Shown in pieces: positions 6,849 to 12,890 of a stretch of 13,232 bases of DNA. Origin of the DNA: Nanobdellota archaeon. Lineage in GTDB: Archaea; Nanobdellota; Nanobdellia; SCGC-AAA011-G17; VGLX01. The position numbers and the translations under genes are program-made. Where the stretch lies: positions 1 to 13,232 of the forward strand of contig JAUYDG010000057.1 of assembly GCA_030691925.1 (NCBI GenBank), in the 5' to 3' direction. The notes under the pieces are model-generated. The model was not told the origin of the DNA. It did not search any database and was given only the letters and a program-made list of their open reading frames with translations. Each line of letters opens with the position of its first letter. The stretch's first letter is position 1.

Positions 6849-6864
6849 AAATTGTTATTCGAGT

Positions 6865-7854
6865 ATGAAGACTATCACAGTAGAAGAGGCTTTGAAAGGC
6901 AGCTATGTTTTTATAGATGTGAGAACGCCTAAAGAGTTTGAGGAATCCACAATTCCTGGAGCGGTTAACGTTCCTTTGTTCAGCAATGAGGAGAGGGCTG
7001 TTATCGGCAAGCTTTATTCTCAGAATGGCCAGGAGGAGGCTTTCAATAAAGGACTTGATTTTGTTTCTAAGAAACTTCCTAAGCTTTTAGAAGCTGTTTC
7101 AAAGTATAAGAATAAGAAGCTCGTCATTTTTTGCTGGCGCGGCGGGATGAGGTCTAAGTCTTTGGCTGGTTTGCTTGATGGCTTAGGTTATGACGTTCTG
7201 CAGCTGGAAGGCGGCCATAAGGCTTACAGGAACTACATTCTGGAAAGGTTCAAAGATTATAAGCTGAATCCGAAGCTTGTTGTTCTTAATGGCTTGACTG
7301 GTTCTGGCAAGACTGAAATCCTGAGACAGTTTCCAAACTCTTTAGACTTGGAAGACTTGGCTCAGCACAGGAGCTCTATCCTTGGAAGTGTAGGCCTTAA
7401 GCCTCGAAGCCAGAAGATGTTTGATGCTTTGCTTTTCAAAAGATTAGAAGAATTGAATGATGAAAAGTTTATCCTAATAGAGGGCGAGGCTAAGCGTATC
7501 GGCCATGTGCAGATGCCTGATTTCTTATATAAATATATGAAACATGGGGTTCAAGTTAAGATTGTCCGTAGTTTTGAAGACAGGGCTAAGAGATTAGTTA
7601 AGGAATACTCGGCTTATAAGGAAGAACTAGCTGAGAAGATAAAGCTTATGAGAAAAAGTGTCGGTAATGACAAGAAGATTGCAGACTGGCTTAGGATGTT
7701 AGAAGAGGGGAAGTTTGAAGAATTAGCATCGATGATACTAAAAGAGTATTATGATCCTTTGTATAGCCATACCGTAGATTCTATAAGTTATGATTATGTC
7801 ATAGACAAGGATTATGTTAACAAAATTAAAGAGATAATAAAGAAAGGACAATAA
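6865..7854 (+). CDS. mnmH: tRNA 2-selenouridine synthase, full-length (MnmH/SelU/YbbB)
   Basis: Converts 2-thiouridine at the tRNA wobble position to 2-selenouridine, using geranyl diphosphate and then selenophosphate. The 329 residues carry both expected domains. The N-terminal rhodanese domain (1 to about 130) shows FIDVRTPKEFEESTIPGAVN (16-35) and the catalytic loop FCWRGGMRSKS with Cys90, followed by LEGGHKAYR. The C-terminal P-loop domain shows GLTGSGKT (143-150), the family-specific DLEDLAQHRSSILG (161-174), and EGEAKRIGHVQMPDFL (about 207-222). It is slightly shorter than the E. coli protein (364). In methanogens the equivalent is, as I recall, split into two genes, so one chain here is notable. 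No selD or other selenium gene lies in the window, so whether the product is seleno- or geranylthio-uridine is open. It has its own TATA-like element at 6831-6838 and is followed after 32 bases by herA. Confidence 0.9.
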   Translation: MKTITVEEALKGSYVFIDVRTPKEFEESTIPGAVNVPLFSNEERAVIGKLYSQNGQEEAFNKGLDFVSKKLPKLLEAVSKYKNKKLVIFCWRGGMRSKSLAGLLDGLGYDVLQLEGGHKAYRNYILERFKDYKLNPKLVVLNGLTGSGKTEILRQFPNSLDLEDLAQHRSSILGSVGLKPRSQKMFDALLFKRLEELNDEKFILIEGEAKRIGHVQMPDFLYKYMKHGVQVKIVRSFEDRAKRLVKEYSAYKEELAEKIKLMRKSVGNDKKIADWLRMLEEGKFEELASMILKEYYDPLYSHTVDSISYDYVIDKDYVNKIKEIIKKGQ

Positions 7855-7855
7855 C

Positions 7856-7864
7856 ATTAATAAA
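7856..7864 (+). promoter_or_regulatory. TATA box for herA
   Basis: ATTAATAAA begins 2 bases after the mnmH stop and is centred about 27 bases upstream of ATG 7887. herA and the following methyltransferase therefore probably form their own leaderless unit. Confidence 0.55.
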
Positions 7865-7886
7865 CGTCTTTGAGCATGTTCTTGTT

Positions 7887-9890
7887 ATGGTTGTGGGAAA
7901 GATTGTCGGCAAGACCTCAACTACTGAGTTTCAGGTTTTAGTTAGCAAGGATGTTGACAAGTTCGAGTATGTCCAAGTGCTGGACAAGCCGGGCAATTAT
8001 ATCCTTTGCCAGGTTGTTGAGCTTGAAAAAGACCATAATAAGAGCACAGCATTTTGTAATGTCATAGGCTATCGTGATAAGGAACACAGGCTTCGCGGCT
8101 TAGGGGCCCCTTTGGAGCCTGGGACGGAAGTGCTTTATGCTGATGACAAGTTTGTCAAGGACACTCTGGGTTTGGAGAGGTCTAAGAACGCCGCTTTTAT
8201 CGGGACTCTGGAAGGCAGGGAAAACGTGCAGGTCTTTCTTGACATAAATAAGCTTCTTACAAAGCACGTGGCTGTCCTTGCAAAGACTGGCGCAGGGAAG
8301 TCGTATGTTGTTGGAGTGCTGTTGGAAGAGCTCCTTGAAAATAAGATTCCGATAGTTATTGTAGACCCTCATGGCGAGTATTCTACTTTGAAGTATCCTA
8401 ACAGTGAAGACTTGGATAAGATGAAGAAGCTGGGCTTGAAGCCTAAGGGCTATCTTAGCCAGGTTCAGGAGTTCAGCCCTGATGTGCAGACTAATCCTGA
8501 GTGCAGGCCTTTGAAGTTGAGCGAAAAGGACCTTAGCCCTGTTGAGCTTATCCATATGCTTCCTGCGAAGCTTAGTAACGCGCAATTAGGTGTGTTGTAC
8601 TCTTCTTTGAAGAACCTTGGCAACAAGGCTGATTTTGATGAACTGCTGTTAGAGTTGGAAAACGAGGAGAGCAGCGTCAAATGGACTTTGATTAACATCC
8701 TGGAATATGTTAAGAAGCTCGGGTTGTTTTCTGATGCTTCAACTCCTTTGTTTGAGATTGTCAAGCCTGGCAAGGTGTCGATTATAAATCTTAAAGGTGT
8801 TAGCCCTGAAGTCCAAGAGGTCGTGGTTTACAAGATTGTCAAGGACTTGTTCCTGGAGAGGAAGAAGGGCAACATCCCTCCTTTTTTCTTAGTTGTTGAA
8901 GAGGGCCATAATTTTATCCCTGAAAGGACTTATGGTGAGTCCAAGAGCTCTGGTGTTTTGAGGCAGATATTCTCTGAAGGCAGGAAGTTTGGCTTGGGAG
9001 TTTGCATAGTCAGCCAGAGGCCTAGCAGGGTGGAGAAGAATTCGTTGTCTCAGGTTAATACCCAGATAATCATTAAGGTCACTAATCCCAATGATGTCAA
9101 GGCTATCAGCAGCAGTGTTGAGGGAATAACTTCTGAGACTGAGAAGGAGATTAAGAACATCCCTGTAGGCACTGCCCTTGTTACCGGTGTTGTTGACATG
9201 CCTGTTTTTGTGAATATAAGGCCGAGGCGCAGCAAGCATGGCGGTGCAGCTGTCAAGATTCTAAGCGAGGAGGCTGAAGAGGAGAAGGATTTTGCTGGCG
9301 AAGCTAAAAAAGAGAAGGGCGAATTGCTGCCTTTGGTTAAGCAGAAGGTTAGCCTGAAGGATTTGAAGCTTATGGGCAGGGAGAAGGTTAAGACTGTCCT
9401 TGTGCCTTGCGTGTTCTTGTCTTGTTCTGATGCCCAGGGTGATTTTAATCTGCTTGTAAACCTGAACAATGGCCATATCGTGACTGATTTGGAGTCCGGC
9501 AAGGGCGTGCAGCTTAAAGGATTCAACCTTGACGCATTGAGCCCTCAGCAGAAGAAGGTGATGAAGATAGCCCTGGATTTGAAGGAGTTCAGGCCTGCGG
9601 AGGTTTTTTCCAAGTCAGGCTTGCAGTTTTCTGACATGTACGAGACTATCAAGGTGATGACCGATAAGGGTTTTTTTGTCAAGTCAGGCGATAAGTATTC
9701 TTTGAGTGACAAGCTGTCTTTTTTTACGCACGTCCGTGATGCTGTTTTCTACGGCAGGATAGATTACTCCAGCATGGAGTTTGAAGAGAAGCTTGATAAG
9801 AAAGTTGATGTTAGCAATCTGATAGATTTTTTTGGCAGGTTTTTAACGATTAAGAATGAGAAGGAGTGCTGGCTGGTTGTATATGAGTGA
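7887..9890 (+). CDS. herA: HerA-like hexameric ATPase/helicase with C-terminal extension
   Basis: A member of the HerA/FtsK ATPase superfamily, which pumps or unwinds DNA and usually works with the NurA nuclease in end resection. Residues 1 to about 110 form the N-terminal HAS-barrel region. The RecA-like core has Walker A AKTGAGKS (132-139), VDPHGEYS (159-166), Walker B FFLVVEEGHNF (333-343), and SQRPSRV (376-382), and ends with the family's NIRPRRSKHGG (443-453). The protein is 667 residues, against roughly 500-560 for typical archaeal HerA. The extra 200 consist of an acidic, lysine-rich linker (about 460-490), a beta-rich segment, and a probable winged helix (about 550-605; SPQQKKVMKIAL to KYSLSD). 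No nurA, mre11 or rad50 is present nearby. Instead, its 3' end overlaps a methyltransferase gene. Another DUF87-type ATPase is possible, but the HerA motifs fit well. Confidence 0.87.
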   Translation: MVVGKIVGKTSTTEFQVLVSKDVDKFEYVQVLDKPGNYILCQVVELEKDHNKSTAFCNVIGYRDKEHRLRGLGAPLEPGTEVLYADDKFVKDTLGLERSKNAAFIGTLEGRENVQVFLDINKLLTKHVAVLAKTGAGKSYVVGVLLEELLENKIPIVIVDPHGEYSTLKYPNSEDLDKMKKLGLKPKGYLSQVQEFSPDVQTNPECRPLKLSEKDLSPVELIHMLPAKLSNAQLGVLYSSLKNLGNKADFDELLLELENEESSVKWTLINILEYVKKLGLFSDASTPLFEIVKPGKVSIINLKGVSPEVQEVVVYKIVKDLFLERKKGNIPPFFLVVEEGHNFIPERTYGESKSSGVLRQIFSEGRKFGLGVCIVSQRPSRVEKNSLSQVNTQIIIKVTNPNDVKAISSSVEGITSETEKEIKNIPVGTALVTGVVDMPVFVNIRPRRSKHGGAAVKILSEEAEEEKDFAGEAKKEKGELLPLVKQKVSLKDLKLMGREKVKTVLVPCVFLSCSDAQGDFNLLVNLNNGHIVTDLESGKGVQLKGFNLDALSPQQKKVMKIALDLKEFRPAEVFSKSGLQFSDMYETIKVMTDKGFFVKSGDKYSLSDKLSFFTHVRDAVFYGRIDYSSMEFEEKLDKKVDVSNLIDFFGRFLTIKNEKECWLVVYE

Positions 9891-10605
9891 TGATTACTCT
9901 AACGTTGCTTCTTTGTATGATTTCTTGCAGAGGGAGTTCCCTGTTGAAAAGCTTGTAGCGTTCATTTTCCGCTATTTTGGCAGGAAAGGCTTTAGGCCCA
10001 AGTCTGTTTTGGATATTGGCTGTGGTACTGGCAGCTTTGTTGTTGAGCTTTGCAAGAAAGGCTTAAGGTGTTCTGGCTTGGATGCCAGCCAGGAGATGAT
10101 TTCTGTTGCCAGGAAGAAGTCCAAAGATGTAAATTTTTTTACTGGTGATATGGCTGATTTTCTGCTGAAAGACAAGGTAGATTTGGTCACGGCTATTTCC
10201 AGCCCCTTGTATATGGGTAATTTTGACAAAAGCCGAAGGGCATCTTGCTTCAGTTCTGTTTTTAAGAATTTGAACACTCCGGGTTATTTTGTTTTTGACA
10301 TTCTTAACTTCGGTAATTTTGAGAGTTGTTTGGCGAAGAAAAGCAGGAAGTTCCCAATCACGAGCAAGTTTGAGCATGAAGGTGTCAGTTACAACACTTC
10401 TATTGATTATGCGAATCCGGATAAGATCTCTTTGAAGATTTTTAAGAGCGAAGGCAACAGCTTAGTTTTAGAGCAGGTTTACGAGCGCAGCGATGCAGAT
10501 GTTTTGAAGAGAGAATTGCTTGCTGCCGGCTTTTCTGATGTTTACGTTACGATCAACAAGATGGGCGTTCACAAGGATTATCTTGTTTTTGCTGCTAAGC
10601 CTTGA
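9883..10605 (+). CDS. Class I SAM-dependent methyltransferase
   Basis: A 240-residue cytosolic methyltransferase of the Rossmann-fold (Methyltransf_25/11-like) type. Motif I is VLDIGCGTGSF (42-52), the acidic residue after strand 2 is Asp67 in GLDAS, and motif II is near GDMADF (88-93), followed by VDLVTAISSPLYMGNF and GYFVFDILN. The C-terminus (LLAAGFSDVYV to DYLVFAAKP) is the usual last strand pair. The substrate cannot be read from the sequence. I chose ATG 9883 over the in-frame ATG 9856: it gives a normal N-terminus (MSDDYSNVASLYD), it overlaps the herA stop by only 8 bases, and the 9 extra residues of the longer form (MRRSAGWLY) look like a shadow of herA coding. No TATA element lies at the right distance, so translation is probably coupled to herA. 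Its 3' end overlaps cbf5 by 28 bases. Confidence 0.85.
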   Translation: MSDDYSNVASLYDFLQREFPVEKLVAFIFRYFGRKGFRPKSVLDIGCGTGSFVVELCKKGLRCSGLDASQEMISVARKKSKDVNFFTGDMADFLLKDKVDLVTAISSPLYMGNFDKSRRASCFSSVFKNLNTPGYFVFDILNFGNFESCLAKKSRKFPITSKFEHEGVSYNTSIDYANPDKISLKIFKSEGNSLVLEQVYERSDADVLKRELLAAGFSDVYVTINKMGVHKDYLVFAAKP

Positions 10606-11645
10606 GGGTTTTGTTTTTTGACGAATTTCGGATACGTGCCTGGCTCCATGAATACTTTTTCTGTCGTTACTGCCAAGCCTTTTTCTTGTCCAGCCATTTC
10701 TTCTGATGCCATCTTGGCTGTCCCGAAGCATACAAGCTCTCCTTTGAGTGTCATTACCGCTACTGTGTCATTCTTTTCAATGCTTGAATGCAGTTTTGAT
10801 ATTCCTGGCGTTGATAGGTCTGCTCCGTGGCATAGGGTGTCTGCTGCTGTGTCTAATATCCATACCTTTGGCAGATGCGCTACCCCTCTTTCCATAGGCA
10901 GTATTATTTTTTTTAATGGTGTTTCATTGCCTTCTTTGTAGAATTCGTAAGCGTCTTTTAAGTCATGGAGCGTTATCCAGTCCTTGTCTGTGAACGGCCC
11001 TGCTTTTGTTCTTACCAACTGTGACATGTGCGCGCCTATTCCCAGTTTTTTTCCCCAGTCGTGGCAGATTTTTCGGATGTATGTTCCTGCTTCGCATCCT
11101 ATCTTGAACAGGGCGTCTTTTCCTTCTATCTCATAGATGTTTAAATAATAAATCTCTCTTGTTCTTTCCTCTCTTTTTACTGCTGATTTCAATGGTGGAG
11201 TCTGCCTGATTTTTCCGATAAATTCTTCTGCAGTCTTGTAGATTTTTGACTGTGGGACTTCCTTGTGAAGGTGCATCAGGCATACGTATTCTTTTCCTGA
11301 TTTCAGCAAAACTTGCACTATCCTTGTTGCTTTTCCTAAAGCCAATGGCAAGACACCCGTAACATTCGGATCGAGGGTGCCTGAATGTCCAGCTTGTCCT
11401 ATGCCTAGTATTCTTTGTGCATAATCTGAGATTTGGTGTGAGGTAGGGCCTTGAGGCTTGTTTAGGTTTATTACTCCATAATCCAAGAGCTCTTTTATAG
11501 TTCTTTCTTCCGGTTTTTTTCCGTAGTCCAAGTTTGTTTCTGCTTCTCTCTTAACTAGGATTTCTCTTTCTATTTTTTCGAATGGCAGTTTTTCTTCCAT
11601 GTTTAATAAGCCATGTTTAGGGTTTAATAAGCTTATATTTACCAT
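10578..11645 (-). CDS. cbf5: Cbf5 pseudouridine synthase (archaeal TruB family, H/ACA RNP catalytic subunit)
   Basis: Catalytic subunit of archaeal H/ACA ribonucleoproteins, which convert uridine to pseudouridine in rRNA with a guide RNA, L7Ae, Nop10 and Gar1, and which can also make tRNA pseudouridine-55. Signatures: LPFEKIEREILVKREAET (20-37), LNKPQGPTSH (61-70), the catalytic block HSGTLDP with Asp92, GVLPLALGKATR, the RTPPLKSAVKR-like stretch (written RQTPPLKSAVKREER here), and AGTYIRKICHD. The last 90 residues form a PUA domain ending MEPGTYPK. It is 355 residues from ATG 11645, or 340 from the internal ATG 11600. Archaeal homologues are about 330-345, so the shorter start deserves weight. 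TATA-like strings exist at the right distance for both. The 3' end overlaps the convergent methyltransferase gene by 28 bases. Confidence 0.93.
   Translation of the reverse strand: MVNISLLNPKHGLLNMEEKLPFEKIEREILVKREAETNLDYGKKPEERTIKELLDYGVINLNKPQGPTSHQISDYAQRILGIGQAGHSGTLDPNVTGVLPLALGKATRIVQVLLKSGKEYVCLMHLHKEVPQSKIYKTAEEFIGKIRQTPPLKSAVKREERTREIYYLNIYEIEGKDALFKIGCEAGTYIRKICHDWGKKLGIGAHMSQLVRTKAGPFTDKDWITLHDLKDAYEFYKEGNETPLKKIILPMERGVAHLPKVWILDTAADTLCHGADLSTPGISKLHSSIEKNDTVAVMTLKGELVCFGTAKMASEEMAGQEKGLAVTTEKVFMEPGTYPKFVKKQNPQGLAAKTR
10609..10619 (+). terminator. T-rich terminator candidate after the herA-methyltransferase unit
   Basis: TTTTGTTTTTT begins 3 bases beyond the methyltransferase stop (10603-10605). 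It is the kind of oligo-T signal that ends archaeal transcripts, and it lies inside the 3' coding end of cbf5, where it specifies Lys/Asn/Gln codons on the other strand. Confidence 0.45.
11601..11632. repeat. Two direct copies of GTTTAATAAGC, 21-base period
   Basis: The 11-base string GTTTAATAAGC occurs at 11601-11611 and 11622-11632, at the extreme 5' end of the cbf5 frame. On the minus strand each copy reads GCTTATTAAAC. The first directly abuts the internal ATG (11600). The second is centred 27 bases upstream of it, in TATA position. In protein terms the repeat gives SLLN and GLLN. Confidence 0.6.
11622..11632 (-). promoter_or_regulatory. Possible TATA element for the shorter cbf5 start
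   Basis: GCTTATTAAAC on the minus strand is centred 27 bases upstream of ATG 11600, matching the spacing of the other promoters. It would give a 340-residue Cbf5. It competes with the outer TATA box at 11669-11677. Confidence 0.35.
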
Positions 11646-11668
11646 TTATAAGTAGTGATACTAGAAAA

Positions 11669-11677
11669 GTTTATATA
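11669..11677. promoter_or_regulatory. Shared bidirectional TATA box between cbf5 and the transglutaminase-like gene
   Basis: GTTTATATA (minus strand TATATAAAC) is centred about 27 bases upstream of ATG 11700 on the plus strand and about 28 bases upstream of ATG 11645 on the minus strand. Purine-rich stretches that could serve as BREs flank it on the appropriate side for each direction (GAAAAG on plus, AGAAGGGC on minus). One near-palindromic element could drive both genes as leaderless mRNAs. Confidence 0.55.
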
Positions 11678-11699
11678 GCCCTTCTTCTAAAGATTGCCT

Positions 11700-12830
11700 A
11701 TGAAACCGTCACGTTTATCAAGCGTCAAGATTTGTTTGCTTGCAGGATTGTTTGCGGTAAATACTTTGATGTTAGGCAGCATAGCCTGTGATTATAAAAA
11801 AGATAAAATTACCCAAATTGAGGAATTGATGAAAAGGAAAAAGCCTGCATATGAGGTTTACGGCAGAAACATAGAGTATCTTGATTTTTCTAAAATATCT
11901 GAAGATTCTATCCCGAGTAAAAAAGTACCGCTTGCTAGCGACCTGGAAGATTATGTTAATAGTAAGTGGAACAATCCTGTTATTAAGGACTTTAAAAAGT
12001 TTGAGCAGGATTTTTGGGAAGAAGCCTTAAAGCTAGGTTATTCTGCTGATAAGCTTAATGGTATGGGCGTCAAGGATTCTATTAAAGCTGTTGCGGATAT
12101 AGTCGCTTCAAGATTTACTTATGAAGAAGTGGATGATGAAGAAAACTGGTTTAACAAGAAGTACGGATCGCACTTGCCTCTAGAAGAGTATTTTCATCAT
12201 AAGATTGGAGACTGTGACAAGTACAGGGATGCTATGATCACCTCTTTTAAGATAGTGCAGGAGCTTAATCCTGGTCTGAAAAATATTTACCTAGCAAGGC
12301 AAGAGCTTGGTGGTGTTGACGGTATAAATCACGCTTGGGTCGCGATAGTCCTACCTTTTGATGATAAGCTTGTGTTAAGCCATGTAGACCCTACTTTTTA
12401 TGATAATAACGGCGAATTCGAAGCGGTCAAGGATAAGTCTGATGCGCATGTCTGGGTAAGCAATGATGCTTTCAAAGGGTTTTTCTATCATACACTAAAT
12501 GATTATAGGCATGCTTATGATTTGTTTAAAGAATCAGCGTCTAAAACAGAGAATGAAAATATGCTTGAAAGTTTGCTTAAACAGACGGGATTTACGGTTA
12601 ATATGCTGGCTTGCTATGAAAAGGCAACAGACGAGATTGAATGGGTGAGGCAGCAGTATGAATCCAAGGGCTTTACAGAAAGTCTAGACCACATATTATA
12701 CTATTCTTATAAGGCGCATTTAGATGCCAAAAGCTTAGAGAAGGCTGAGTTTTATAAACAGAGGTTGTTTAAAGAGCGTCCTAATTCTTACTGGATAAAG
12801 CAGATTGTAAAAGGCGATAAGCAGCCATAA
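11700..12830 (+). CDS. Exported transglutaminase-like protein with helical C-terminal region
   Basis: A 376-residue protein with a basic N-terminus and hydrophobic segment (about 9-29) ending GSIAC, so it is a signal peptide or anchor, possibly a lipoprotein with Cys30 (the lipobox is imperfect, with Ser at -3). The central domain has a complete transglutaminase-like triad in the right order: IGDCDKYRDA with Cys172, NHAWVAI with His211 and SHVDPTFYD with Asp230. Members of this superfamily act as thiol peptidases, amidases or crosslinking enzymes, and many are extracellular. The C-terminal 110 residues are helical and TPR-like (YDLFKESASKT, then KAHLDAKSLEKAEFYKQRLF). I chose ATG 11700 over the in-frame TTG 11694 because the TATA box at 11669-11677 places the transcript start at ATG 11700. 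It stands alone between divergent cbf5 and the next gene. The substrate is unknown. Confidence 0.8.
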   Translation: MKPSRLSSVKICLLAGLFAVNTLMLGSIACDYKKDKITQIEELMKRKKPAYEVYGRNIEYLDFSKISEDSIPSKKVPLASDLEDYVNSKWNNPVIKDFKKFEQDFWEEALKLGYSADKLNGMGVKDSIKAVADIVASRFTYEEVDDEENWFNKKYGSHLPLEEYFHHKIGDCDKYRDAMITSFKIVQELNPGLKNIYLARQELGGVDGINHAWVAIVLPFDDKLVLSHVDPTFYDNNGEFEAVKDKSDAHVWVSNDAFKGFFYHTLNDYRHAYDLFKESASKTENENMLESLLKQTGFTVNMLACYEKATDEIEWVRQQYESKGFTESLDHILYYSYKAHLDAKSLEKAEFYKQRLFKERPNSYWIKQIVKGDKQP

Positions 12831-12857
12831 ATCTTGTTTTAGAGACGAGTGCAGAAA

Positions 12858-12870
12858 TATTTAAATATAA
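12858..12870 (+). promoter_or_regulatory. TATA box for the zinc-ribbon protein gene
   Basis: TATTTAAATATAA is centred about 27 bases upstream of ATG 12891 and is preceded by purine-rich GCAGAA. It gives a leaderless transcript. Confidence 0.6.
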
Positions 12871-12890
12871 CTTAGATAACTACTCTTTTT

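Noticed and set aside
8100..9526. Several minus-strand open frames of 100-160 codons opposite herA
   Set aside because: All lie inside a strong HerA gene, show no recognisable motifs and have no promoter or independent coding signal.
9856..9882. Upstream ATG extending the methyltransferase by 9 residues
   Set aside because: It lies deep in herA coding sequence. The shorter start at 9883 gives a normal N-terminus and a small overlap.
9887..9893. GTGATGA, a perfect C-box string suggesting a C/D guide RNA
   Set aside because: No D box (CTGA) or second box pair follows at suitable spacing, and the string is explained by the herA stop and methyltransferase start.
7887..10605. HerA plus methyltransferase as an antiviral defence system
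   Set aside because: No nuclease, SIR2, restriction or other defence partner is present, neighbours are housekeeping genes, and the methyltransferase resembles small-molecule types rather than DNA methylases.
11694..11699. TTG start two codons upstream of the transglutaminase-like gene
   Set aside because: The TATA spacing puts the transcript start at ATG 11700, and a TTG start adds only two residues.
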